Shown: piece after piece, positions 35,354-45,780 of the stretch | How the letters are laid out: every line of letters starts with the position of its first letter | How positions within the stretch are numbered: the stretch's first letter is position 1 | Assembly: GCA_038373865.1 (NCBI GenBank) | Contig: JAXGGA010004679.1 | Location: 16,001 to 80,000 of the forward strand | Length of the DNA stretch: 64,000 bases | Reading direction: 5' to 3' | Origin: Uloborus plumipes | Taxonomy: Eukaryota; Arthropoda; Arachnida; Araneae; Uloboridae | Notes under the pieces: generated by a model | What the model was told of the DNA's origin: nothing | The model's database searches: none | What the model saw: only the letters and a program-made list of their open reading frames with translations | Made by a program: the position numbers and the translations under genes

Positions 35354-37129
35354 GGGCCATGCTCCACATCGACGTAAAGCAGAAAAATTGGGCAGAAGCG
35401 TAAAATTTTCCTTTTTCGGTTTCGGTCGCTTTTCGGTCGGACGCGTGCTCCACTTGGGCAGAATTTTTTCTCTGCGCAGAAAAAAAGCGCCATCTGACGA
35501 AATAATCCTTGCATTTTCATTGGATATTTGATATTTAGATAACAAATAGGAAAAATACCTCATTATGAAGCATTATTCGAAATTATATGATTGGGTGAAA
35601 GATTGGCAACAAATAACCGAGCTTTAATAGTTATTTAATTTAGTTGGCATGGAATTACCCATCATAATAAAGCTTGTTATGAGCCAAGTCCTGTTTTTTT
35701 TACTTGGCGGTTTTTTATTTTCACTTTAAACGGATATATTTAGCGGAAACAAACCAAACTAGCTATAAAATTCCCATTCAAGTATTTTTTGTGAATTTCG
35801 CTAAGCATTGCATTTATTTTCTATTGTTTAAATCTTAAAAGTTGTTTTTTTTATTTCAAGAAAAAAATAGCTTTTTTTTTTGCTGTTGAAGAAAGCATAC
35901 TAAGCATTAGAGGGGATAAAAAAAAAGCTTCGGAGTGTTGAGTAGATGTTTTGGCGAAAAATACAGAAAATGCAGCACGATGCCATGAAACTTGATTTGA
36001 TGGTTGAATGTATTATTTGTTGTTTTGAGTTTTTACATTTTAATGGACATTTTGCAATGGCTTTGGTGCTAAAATTTTTGAGTAAACGCGTAGACAATGT
36101 TTCCGTACCGTTCGCAATTATACTATATATTCTGCGAAATGAATTTATAGCAACGCTATGTTTTAAGGGTCGTTTTGAGTTTTCAAAATTATGGCTGTTA
36201 TTGTACCTAAAAAAATATCAGTGCCTACTTACTTTGTCAAATAAATTAGACCCTCAAAGCCATGAAGCATTTATATATTTTTTGAATACGCCGTCAAAAA
36301 TAAAACACGTAAGCCATAACTTAAATAAATTTAAAAAAATCTTTAATACGTAAAATAACCTACACACTCTTTAATGAATCGCTAATCTTGAAAAATTTGC
36401 TATATTTAAAAATGGAAGTATTTATCAAAACACAAAACATTTCACTAAAACTTTATTACACAACATTAGCTAGTTTTATTATCGCCAAGCGATCCATAAC
36501 TCAGCCAAAGGTCAAATCTTTTTTTTTTTAAGCTCAATTAAAATAAGTAAATACACGAGCGGAATTATACATATATTTCCAATCTCGCCAAGCAATCAAT
36601 AACTTAGCAAAGCATGTCATAAATTGTAAGTTCCATTACAATGTAAAGCAGCCGAAGCACCATTGTTTCGAATCTCGCCAAGAAACTAGACTCCCGTAAT
36701 ACCGCCGAGTTTTGAATAAAATAATAAAAATCTCGCAAAGGACAGGAATTGTTGACATGATTACATATAACGAGATAGTGAACTTTAAAAGCCCCAACTA
36801 AAAGCTTATTTTTAGCCTTTCGCTAGTTGCCCCCCATTTTGCTTTTTAACTTGATTTTTTGTCATTAAGTAATGTGTATTTTCTCACTTCTCCTTTTGAA
36901 TATTTACCAAATGCACTTTCGTTAATGCAGTATAACAATGGCGGCCGCCAAGGCTAGAAATCTTTACATCTCACGATGAATTTCTATTGGCTGTTGGATA
37001 AATTAAAAATGCAAAATTTTTCAGTCCTCTATTACGCCGTGATTACGCCGCGTAAAAAGGAAAGTACCCGGATTTTCAGTTTCTGCCTTCAGTTTCGGTC
37101 GCGTTTTACGCTGATGTGGAGCAGGGCCC
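35354..37129 (+). mobile_element. Harbinger-like 1.77-kb element, long copy A (left arm of palindrome)
   Basis: Left end GGGCCATGCTCCACATCGAC, right end GATGTGGAGCAGGGCCC, with TAA outside each end (35351-35353, 37130-37132). The interior has repeated CTCGCCAAG words near 36484, 36584 and 36674. The longest frame (35946-36353, 135 codons) has no transposase motif. Against the corresponding frame in copy B, roughly one residue in six differs, mostly amino-acid-changing, which argues against selection on a protein. It is therefore a non-autonomous element. Confidence 0.85.
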
Positions 37130-37132
37130 TAA

Positions 37133-38895
37133 GGGCCATGCTCCACATGAGCGTAAAACGCGACCGAAACTGAAGGCAGAAACTGAAAATCCGGGTACTT
37201 TCCTTTTTACGCGGCGTAATCACGGCGTAATAGAGGACCGAAAATTTTTGGATTTTTAATTTATCCAACAGCCAATAGAAATTCATCGTGAGATGTAAAC
37301 ATTTCTAGCCTTGGCTGCCGCCATTGCATGAACGAAAGTGCATTTGGAAAATATTCAAAAGAGAAGTGAGAAAATACCAAAAACTTAATGACAAAAAATC
37401 AAATGAAAAAAGCAAAAGGGGGGGGGGAGGGGAGCAACTAGCGAAATGCTCAAAATAAGCTTTCAGTTGAGGCTTTTAAAGTCCACCATCTCGTAATATG
37501 TAATCATGTCAACAATTCCTATCCTTTGCGAGATTTTTATTATTCCATTCAAAACTCGGCGAGATTACGGGAATATAGTTTCTTGGCGAGATCCGAAATA
37601 AATAATGGTGCTTCGGCTGCTTTACATTGTAATGAACTTACAATTTATGACATGCTTTGCTGAGTTATTGATTGCTTGGCGAGATTGGAAAGATATGGTT
37701 AATTCCGCTCTATTTACTTATTTTAATTGAGCTTTAAAAAAAAAAAGATTTGACCTTTGGCTGAGTTATTGATCGCTTGGCGAGAATAAAACTAGCTAAT
37801 GTTGTGTAATAAAGTTTCAGTGAAATGTTTTGTGTTTTGATAAACACTTTCATTTTTAAATATAGCAAATTTTTCAAGATTAGCAATAAATAGTAGAGTA
37901 TGTAGGTTATTTTACGTATTAATGAATTTTTTAATTTATTTAAGTTATGGGTTGCGTGTTTTATTTTTGACGGCGTGTTCAAAAAAAATTTGAATGCTTC
38001 ATGATTTTGAGGGTCTAAAAATCTTGGCAAGGTAAGCAGGCACTGATATTTTTTTTAGGTACAAGAACAGCCATAATTTTGAGAACTCGATACGACCACG
38101 AAAACATAGCGTTGCAATAAATTCATTTCGCAAAATATATAGTACAATTGCGAACGGTACGGAAACAGTGTCTACGCGTTTATTCAAAAAGATTAGCACC
38201 AAAGCCATTGCAAAATGTCTATTAAAATGTAAAAACTCAAAACAACAAATAATATAATCTACCATCAAATCAAATTTTATGTCATCATGCTGCATTTGCT
38301 GTATTTTTCACCAAAACATCTACTCAAAGCTGAAGCTTTTTTGTCACCTTTAATGCTTATTATGTCTTCTTCAAAAAGAGCTATTTTTTTCTTGAAATAA
38401 AAAAACATCAACTTTTAAGATTTAAACAATAGAAAATAATTGCAATGCTCAGCGAAATTCACAAAAATTACTGAATGGGAATTTTATTGCCAGTTTGGTT
38501 TGTTTCCGCTAAATATATCCGTTTAAAGTGAAAATAAAAAATCGCCAAGTAAATAAAACAGGACTTGGCTCATAAAAATCTATCATGACGGATAATTCCA
38601 TGCCAACTAAATTAAATAACTATTAAAGCTCCGTTATTTGTTGCCAATCTTTCACCCAATCATATTATTCCAGTAATGCTTTATTAGGTGTAATTTCTCC
38701 TATTTGCTGTCTAAATATCAAATATCCAATGAAAATGCAAGGATTATTCCGTCAGATGGCGCTTTTTTTCTGCGCAGAAAAAAAATTCTGCCCAAGTGGA
38801 GCACGCGTCCGACCGAAAAGCGACCGAAACCGAAAAAGGAAAATTTTGCGCTTCTGCCCAATTTTTCTGCTTTACGTCGATGTGGAGCAGGGCCC
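37133..38895 (-). mobile_element. Harbinger-like 1.77-kb element, long copy B, inverted (right arm of palindrome)
   Basis: The inverted counterpart of 35354-37129 over its whole length, joined at TAA (37130-37132) and ended by TAA (38896-38898). Mirror landmarks include GGAAAGTACCCGG on the left of the junction versus CCGGGTACTTTCC on the right, and the outer GTGGAGCACGCGTCCGACCG versus CGGTCGGACGCGTGCTCCAC. Arms differ by scattered substitutions and small indels, so they diverged long ago or inserted separately. Confidence 0.87.
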
Positions 38896-38934
38896 TAAAC
38901 TAATTTTTGAGCGCTGTAATTTAGAAATCATGTA

Positions 38935-39144
38935 CAGTACAAAAAATAAACTGCTGTTTTAACAGTATAATACTGGCAGCCGAATTTCCAGTTTGAAACT
39001 ATAAAATGCACAGTAAAACTGCCAATTTTACAGTAATAAACAGCAGAATTGCTAATTTTACCGCTTATTATGCATTTTACAGTTTTAAACTGGAATCTCT
39101 GCCGCCCGTATTATACTGTAAAAAGAGTAGTTTACTTTTTGCAG
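38935..39144. mobile_element. CACTG-type MITE, copy 9, short form
   Basis: Starts TA-CAGTACAAAAAATAAACTG and ends CTTTTTGCAG-TA. At about 210 bp it is half the usual size, with one GGCAGCCGAATTTCCAG and one CTGGAATCTCTGCCGCC segment, so it may show the basic, unduplicated form of the family. Confidence 0.78.
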
Positions 39145-39249
39145 TATACTTATTTTACTTCATACTTCTTAATGCGAACCAAGCTTATAGGAATAGCCTT
39201 TAGAGTTAAAAAAGTTTTAAATATTTTATAATATTTTAAGTAATATTGT

Positions 39250-39960
39250 TGGGGAAAGTTAAAAAAGAACACCCAACCTTTCCGGTATTTGGCGTCGAAA
39301 TCCTTTTCCCGGTTTGCCACGCGGAGCGCAAGCACCCAATAATATTTATGAGGAATAAAAAAGCACTGCACCACAAAAACATAAATATGTTTGCAGAGAG
39401 ATGTCAAGACCAGGAATGGGAAATAACTTTCTGGAAGTCTGGAGTCGTCAATTCCCGCCGCTTGTCAAAAATCTGGTTAAAAATAGCTGAACTGAAACCA
39501 TTCATTCACCTAGGCCCGTGACTAATGCGAACTTAAACTTCACCCAGGATTCTTGCGAGTTATGTTTTTGCGTGGCAAAGACGAGGCGAGCAATAAATAA
39601 ATCAAAGGGGGGTGGGGGGTGGTACACCGCAGATTTATCTCCGTTTTTGTGCTTAATCGCTTTCCTGACGAGTTGTGGTAAAAGGATGGGTTTATCTCGC
39701 GCCCAACCCCTTAATTTGTCATTCCAACGTCAAAATGGTTCCATCCCGAATTGTGACAGTTGGGGCGTTCGACTGGGCCGAAAGGGTTGTGCGGGGCACT
39801 ATGGAAAATAATAACAATTCTTTGAGCCCATTGTGCACCTAATAGGCAGTGCTTTGGTGGTCCGCGCGGTTTTGCCGCGAATAAATCATCTTTATGAGTG
39901 ATGATTTATGACGAACATTTTGACACTTCTCCATATCTCCGAACTTGCAGAGGGTAGGTT
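39250..39960. promoter_or_regulatory. Less AT-rich unique island with paired Hox/Pbx-like sites, candidate regulatory DNA
   Basis: Transposon-free block of mixed composition. At 39881-39909, ATAAATCATC and its inverse GATGATTTAT flank a 9-bp spacer (TTTATGAGT), next to CCGCGCGGTTTTGCCGCG. TGATTTAT resembles Exd/Pbx-Hox composite sites. The 91- and 97-codon frames here (39246-39521, 39518-39811) show no domain. Regulatory function is inferred from composition and motif arrangement only. Confidence 0.35.
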
Positions 39961-40477
39961 TTCAGGGTGAGGATAGTTTTCCCCCCTCCCTTAGAGAGGA
40001 CTCAACAGTGAGATTTTGGGAAGTTCTTTTCAGACTATCGCAGGGAAATTTTCAAATATTTTCTAGCAGTATGTTTTGGTATAGGAATTTAGTCAGGTGT
40101 TAACATCATCATACCATAAATATTTCATTTGTTATAGTAAAAGTATTTACGTATTTTGATTGAACCCTTTGTTTCCCTAAATAATTTTGGTTGTTTTATT
40201 GAAATCGATGCCTCTTATTTTGCTGAAATATTTTAAAAATTAATCCTGCGATTTACAGATACATAAAAAGTTTTCTTTCCTATTTTTTTTAACGAGAACT
40301 GTTAATCGCAATCCAGCAGTGAATTCAAATTGCATACGTATAGAAACATGGATCGAAATTTTACTAAAGAATTTTCGGACTTATGGGGATTCCAACTCAT
40401 GATGTTCAGATTATTCATGAAGCGACGGTTTCATCAAAAAAAAAAAAAAAACACTAGACTTCCTTTATGGAATGCTG
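39961..40477. other. Spacer, nothing recognised
   Basis: AT-rich with a poly-A run at 40437-40451; no coding or element structure. Confidence 0.55.
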
Positions 40478-40479
40478 TA

Positions 40480-41776
40480 GGGTGAAGTGGGGTAATTGTG
40501 TACCTGTTTTGACGAAATTCAACTTTTTAAGTTTCTGGTGGGGAGGGGGGTATTCAGAATTTTATTTTTTTTATATCATCTTTTAGCGGCGTTTCTCTAG
40601 ATTACAAACCACCCAAAGAATTTTTAAAAAACTATTTTTTTCATGGTTGTATTGCTATGTTTTTAAAACCATCTCTGAAGTACACATTTGCCCCACAAGT
40701 TGGGGCAAATGTGTACGCCGCATGAAAATCCTTTACAATTCAGTTGTTTTGCTGTTGGGCCAAATAAGTACAAAAAAGCAGTTAAGGACAAAAAATTCTG
40801 TGTATGATTTTTTTATTTCCGAATTCTCCAGCGGAAGCTATGCACTTTTTTGTTGCCCACCTTCTGTCCTCTCTTAATTGGTACAGTTTACAAAGGTGAA
40901 AACAAAGTACAAAGCATAGGATTAAAGGGGAAAAAACGTCTTTAATAGCAAAATTGAAAAGAACATGCCAAAATTTGTATCTTGGAATGTAAAAAAAAGG
41001 AATTATAGTGGCGAGTCCTGGCCAAAATGAGAATAGCAAATTTGAGTGAGACCTTCAGCAACTCTGCTAACCCATGTTGTAGGAGGAAAATTTAGCTGGG
41101 AATATCAAAACACCTCTTTTTCCCTCAGATGGCTCTGGAAGTTTGGTGACAATAGCATTGCCATCGATTTCGCTAATATCTTCAGAGTGAGGGTAAACGA
41201 AAGTGTTTTCTCCATTTTTTTCAATTAATTTATTGTGAGGAGGTTAATCAAACATTTGGGAACAAAAATATACGCCCTAATAAGATTGTAAAAGTCTAAT
41301 AAGGAGTGGGTAAATGTGTATTCTATGTAAATTTTGCTTAGGGTAAATGTTTACTGTAGTACACATTTGCCCCAGGAAAAAGTACACATTTACCCCGTGA
41401 CTGAAAACAAACCGGGGTAAATGTATACATAGGTAAACATTAATTCAACTATTCTGCAGCCATTAATGAGGAAAACAACTTACCTTCAAGTGATTTATCC
41501 AAGAACTAATCAAATTTAGCTGAAAATGGTGATCCTGCAGCACTGTAAACAAAAGTCCACGAAATGTGATTCACAACGAAAAAAAAAAACACCTGACAAA
41601 ATGGAGGCAGATTGATAAAGCCTTATTATCTGGACATAGGTGCAGCCATCTGAGAAGTGATCACTAACCTACAGGCTTCCAAATGGTGCCAATAGATAGC
41701 AGCTAGCTTCAGTTTTTCCTCCTTTTTTCAAATGAGTACACATTTGCCCCAAGTACGCAATTACCCCACTTCACCC
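40480..41776 (-). mobile_element. Pogo-like DNA transposon, GGGTGAAGTGGGGTAA family
   Basis: Inverted ends GGGTGAAGTGGGGTAATTG and CAATTACCCCACTTCACCC, with TA on both sides (40478-40479, 41777-41778). The motif TACACATTTGCCCC recurs internally in both orientations, including a head-to-head pair at 40680-40714 and further copies near 41361, 41380, 41413 and 41738. A transposase C-terminal tail is readable on the minus strand at 41067-41222. At 1297 bp it is an internally deleted copy. Confidence 0.88.
41067..41222 (-). pseudogene. C-terminal tail of a pogo/Tigger-like transposase
   Basis: A 51-codon minus-strand frame ending in a stop reads EKNGENTFVYPHSEDISEID, then GNAIVTKLPEPSEGKRG and VLIFPAKFSSYNMG. 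The 'F-V-Y-P...E-D-I-S-x-I...I-V-x-K-L-P-x-P' pattern is the conserved C-terminal end of pogo-type DDE_1 transposases as I know the family. It is uninterrupted, unlike the other fragments in this window, but the catalytic core and N-terminal DNA-binding domain are absent from the 1.3-kb element. Natural stop position is likely retained. It shows the element descends from an autonomous copy transcribed on this strand. Confidence 0.72.
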
Positions 41777-41778
41777 TA

Positions 41779-42102
41779 CATAAAAGCATTGCTTGATTAA
41801 AAAAAAAAAAAAAAATGTCAGTTTTTTGTACAAAAATAAATAAATAAATAAATAAATAATAAAACATTGATTGTCTCTATTTTTGGCCAAAACCGCCGAA
41901 AAAATCTTCTAAAGGATACTTTACTTTTTAAATTTGATGAATTATTTGATGAGTTATGGGTTGTCAGACAAAAAAAGCCTCTCAGTTATACACATGATTT
42001 GCGTTCACATACGTTTTCGAAGCTTTTAATAAACATAGTTTGATTTTGGACATTTTTGACCTTCCTTTTCTTTCTATTCTATTCTATTCTATTCTTCTTT
42101 TT
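41779..42102. repeat. Spacer with simple repeats
   Basis: Contains poly-A (41799-41814), (AAAT)n at 41835-41862 and (ATTCT)n at 42074-42096. No coding sequence. Confidence 0.75.
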
Positions 42103-43565
42103 GCTAATAATAAAGCTGAAGGTGGGTCTGAATGTCTTTCTTTCTTTCCTTCCTTCTTTCTGTCACTCTGTCGGTGACGTCAACGTAGGCTCAAAACCGT
42201 TCGGTCGATTTTCATAAAATTTGGCACAAAATTAGTTTATAGCATGGGGGTGTACACTTCGAAGCCTTTTTTTTTTTTAAATGTTAATTTTTCACATAAA
42301 TTTGATAAAATGGTGGAGAAATATTTCATATACATTTTCTAATCTTATGCCATTCGAAAGCTTAGAATTTTCTGCTAAAATGATGTCAGTTTGAAGCTTC
42401 TACGAGCATTAAAAGAGCTGTAATAATTGTTTATAGCATCCCGGAATTCAAGGGTTATCTTGAGCAAATCAAACGATTCTAATTGGTTAAGCTTAATAAT
42501 AAAATTAAATAATTAAGGCGGAATTGAATTTATTTCCTCAACGGAAATTAACTTTTGTCAACGCCTCCTAAATACTAAATGCCTATAACATTTGCTTCGC
42601 TACCATAGAGATGTGTTCAACATTAAACGCCACCTTGCGGCAATCCGATGATGTCGTTGTTATTTTTCGATTCGTTAATTTTTAAATTTAAATTCAGAAA
42701 TGAACCAATCGTTAATTTTTGGAAGAACTCCGGTAGATGGCAGTGTATCGTGAACCAAGGGAACTTTTCAGCTATTGGCGATGGATCCAAACAATATTCG
42801 AGTTAAATTTTTTGATTGGTTGATTTTTAAATTTAAATTTAGAAATGAACCAATCTTTAATTTCTCTTTCTCGAAGAACTCTGGTAGATGGCAGTGTATC
42901 GTGAACATAGAATGAAATCTTGCTCTGTGCTAAAAACCGGGAAGTTTCAGGCATTTAGTATTTAGGAGGCGTTGCTTTTGTTTAATAACCACGATTATGT
43001 CTTTTAGTTCTTTTTATTGTTTCATTTTTTATTCTTTATGTTTTTAAACACAGTTTTTTTATATTTTTTAAACACATTCACACAACAGCGGTCCAAGCCT
43101 TTCTGTCTTATTGACAATAAATTAAATCGAAATATTTTCGCTATAAGATAAATATCGTCTAATTTTATTTTCTCAATTTTAATTAAAAATATTGCTTTGA
43201 TTGCTTTACATTTAAATGAAACTTATAATTTATTCATTGTGTTTTTAATCGTCAATTTCCTTCGGAATGGATGTTACAAGTGATTATTTTATTTGTGACT
43301 TTAACTGTAAAATACTTCTCTCTGCTCTGGCGGTTTCGAATGATTTTAAGCATTTTTCAATGAGATGGATGTCTCTTTTTTAAAGGAAGTTTTGACTGAT
43401 AGTTGTCATCACTGTATTAGGATTTTCTAATTGCTTCATAGAATATGCCTGAAGTCTAGGTAAAATTATGTGTTTATATTTTAACTAACAAAACAAAGTC
43501 TTTCTTTTTATTTTGGAGACGGATGGAACTTAATCGCACGAGCTCAGCCGTGCTGGTGCAGCTAG
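42103..43565 (+). mobile_element. Non-autonomous Helitron with a nested TIR element
   Basis: The 3' end reads GCACGAGCTCAGCCGTGC (hairpin), then TGGTGCAG and CTAG followed by T. The 5' end is taken at CTAATAATAAAGCTGAAGG, where the canonical TC is altered to GC. About 110 bp in, GATTTTCATAAAATTTGGCAC resembles the subterminal segment of the Helitron at 9123. No Rep/helicase sequence. A TIR element occupies 42559-42974. Confidence 0.72.
42559..42974. mobile_element. TIR element nested in the Helitron, 7-bp flanking repeat
   Basis: Near-perfect inverted ends CAACGCCTCCTAAATACTAA and TTAGTATTTAGGAGGCGTTG, with CTTTTGT directly outside both ends (42552-42558, 42975-42981). The interior holds two direct repeats 151 bases apart (AGATGGCAGTGTATCGTGAAC near 42734 and 42885). 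No coding sequence. Superfamily uncertain: a 7-bp duplication does not fit the common groups, so it may be an eroded 8-bp hAT-like duplication. Confidence 0.75.
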
Positions 43566-44250
43566 TAGATAAATAAAGGAAAAGAGGTTGTACTTTTTAA
43601 AGTGTTTAATTTGTTCTAATAACTACCTTGTTTTACGTTTTATGTCTTACTTTTACTTTAACTTTACCACTGTAACAGGATTTTCTGAACTCGGACTATT
43701 TTTAAAGCAAATAGGTACATAAAAAAAAAAATTATTTCTGAACCCTGCGTTTTATTTTGTTGTCTTATTAAAATCTACTAAATCAGTAGGGGAAGAAGCA
43801 GACTGACCGAAATTATCTCATTTCTTATCAACTCTCACGCGAGTTTCTATTTCTCAAAAAAGCAAATTTCCCCCAACACGGAAAAATAATCGTTTTCTGT
43901 TATCTTCTTCCACCTTTGCTTCATTTCTTAGCCATCACTTCTTCCCCCGCTTAGAATAACCCAAATTTTTATTTCGGAAAATAGGAGAAGTAAAGAAAAA
44001 AAGTAAGAAAAAAAGAAAAACGAAACGTGAATGTTCCGGGTGCAGTAGAAGAAGAAAAACGAGCCTAGGGTGCGGAAGAGAAGACAGTAATGGAATTTTC
44101 GGAAGTAATTAGGAAGTGAAGGGGCTTCTAGAGGAGGGTCCCCTGCTTGTCGAAGGGTAGGAGGGGCCATGGAGATCGAGCCATCTGGACCTCACTCCAC
44201 AACTTGGGAAATAGGGGTGTGAACCGGCTTCGGATGTCTGCGGGGAGAAA
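43566..44250. other. Spacer, no gene seen
   Basis: AT-rich to about 44020, then mixed. The 80-codon minus-strand frame at 43928-44170 begins with a proline-rich stretch but has no recognisable domain. Confidence 0.5.
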
Positions 44251-44254
44251 AAAT

Positions 44255-45115
44255 GGTTTCAGTGTAACCATCCAGTGTAGTTTTGTTTTAAAAATGATGT
44301 AAACTTTGGAATTATCTGTTAAAAATGTTGTTGAAGTAATAAGGTGGACTAAACGTTGAATTAACTTTGATTATATGATGTTAACTCAAAAAGTAGTTGT
44401 TGGAAAAGTTATTGGAAAGGTACACTGCAAACAATAAACTGTTGTTTTTACAGTATAATACTGGCAGCCGAGGTTCCTATTTAAAACTGTAAAATGCACA
44501 GTAATAAACTGTAAAACAAGTAATTTCACAGTTTCTTGCTGTAAAGTAAGCAATTTTACAGTTTATTGCCGCAAAATTTAGCTGCATTATACGGTTAAAA
44601 CAACAGTAATAATACTGGCAGCAGAGGCTCCAGTTTAATACTGTAAAATATACGGTAATAAACAGTAAAATTGACAATTATGCAGTTTATTACTGCAAAA
44701 TTAGCAATTTTACAGTTCAGTACTGTAAAAGTAGTAATTTTACAGTTCATTACTGTAAAATTGGAAATTTTTACATTTTATTACTATAACACTAGTTGTA
44801 TTATACTATAAAAACAACATTCATTTTTTACAGTGTGGTTTCAGTGTAACCATCCAGTGTAGTTTTGTTTTAAAAATTATGTTAACTTTGGAATTATCTG
44901 TTGAAAATGCTATTGGAGTAATAAGGTAGACAGAACGTTGAATTAACTTTAATTATATAATGTTAATTTTAAAATTTCCTGTTGAAAATGTTATTGGAGT
45001 AGTGGGGTAGATCGAACGTTAACTTGACTTTAGTTAAATGGTGTTAAATTTAACATTAACTGTCGAAAATGTTATTGATGAAGTAAGGTAACCGACCGTT
45101 AAATAAATACTGAAG
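44255..45115. repeat. 81-bp minisatellite split by a MITE
   Basis: Units of 81 bp with the pattern GTTAAyTTTrrAATT, then CTGTTGAAAATG, TTATTGgAGTA and GAACGTT start near 44299, 44380, 44880, 44962 and 45043. The segment TTTCAGTGTAACCATCCAGT precedes the first unit (44258) and recurs right after the MITE (44841), so the flank on both sides of MITE copy 10 is duplicated. Confidence 0.8.
44423..44835. mobile_element. CACTG-type MITE, copy 10, inside an 81-bp repeat array
   Basis: Begins TA-CACTGCAAACAATAAACTG and ends TTTTTTACAGTG. Contains two GGCAGC segments and the CTGTAAAA array. The right flank is TGG rather than TA, consistent with a rearrangement at that junction. Confidence 0.84.
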
Positions 45116-45314
45116 CACAATTTCATTTTTAGATGTTCATAACATCGTTAAAAATTGCATCATTTGGTACATGACATTAAGAACATTTTTTTTTAGTTTG
45201 TTATAGTAAGAAAAAAGAGGAAAAAAACGGAGAGTTCATCCCTGAGAGATATGTTATTGTTGTATTAAAGTCATTCAGAGAAAATTTGAAACAAAATGTT
45301 TTTATTTTAAGTAT

Positions 45315-45780
45315 GCCACTAATACTGAAAGGGTGTGCTGATGACTGGCTGAAAATTTGGTCTTGGAGAAGTTTCTTACAGAAAAAATTAATCCGACTTG
45401 GTTAAAATATTACACGATGTAAATCCTTACAACAAATAACAGTAACTGATAAATGAGAATCACCTATTTCCAAGTAAGCTGTAATAAAATTGACAGTTAA
45501 GTGCAGAATTACGTCTACTATACTTAATTTTGAAATCAAATATACCTAAAAAAAATGAAATGGTACAAAGTTGGCTGGAAATTCGGCCTTGGATAATTTT
45601 TTCATAAAAAAACTTATGGATGGAAATTTGTTCTTCGGGGGAATTTTTTTTCACAGAGAAACCTCATCCCACTTTGTTGAATTGAAATATTACACGATGT
45701 AAATTCATGCACCAAACAACTGCAACTGAAAAATGAGATTCATCTATTTCCTAATAAGCTGCCTTAATAAAAATTGCTGC
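45315..45780. repeat. Diverged tandem duplication, offset about 226-280 bp
   Basis: ATATTACACGATGTAAAT recurs at 45409 and 45689. It is followed in both by CAAAyAACwGyAACTGA, then AAATGAGA and CACCTATTTCC / CATCTATTTCC. The preceding GGCTGAAAATTTGGTCTTGG at 45347 pairs with GGCTGGAAATTCGGCCTTGG at 45573. No coding sequence. Confidence 0.75.

Noticed and set aside
35946..36353. A 135-codon open frame in long copy A, the longest in the window
   Set aside because: No transposase or other motif. The matching frame in copy B differs at about one residue in six, mostly amino-acid-changing, and is shortened by a frameshift, so it does not behave like a protein under selection.
36976..37286. Two nearly identical 65-codon frames on opposite strands crossing the palindrome centre
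   Set aside because: They are the same transposon terminal sequence read from each arm and overlap at the centre; a by-product of the palindrome.
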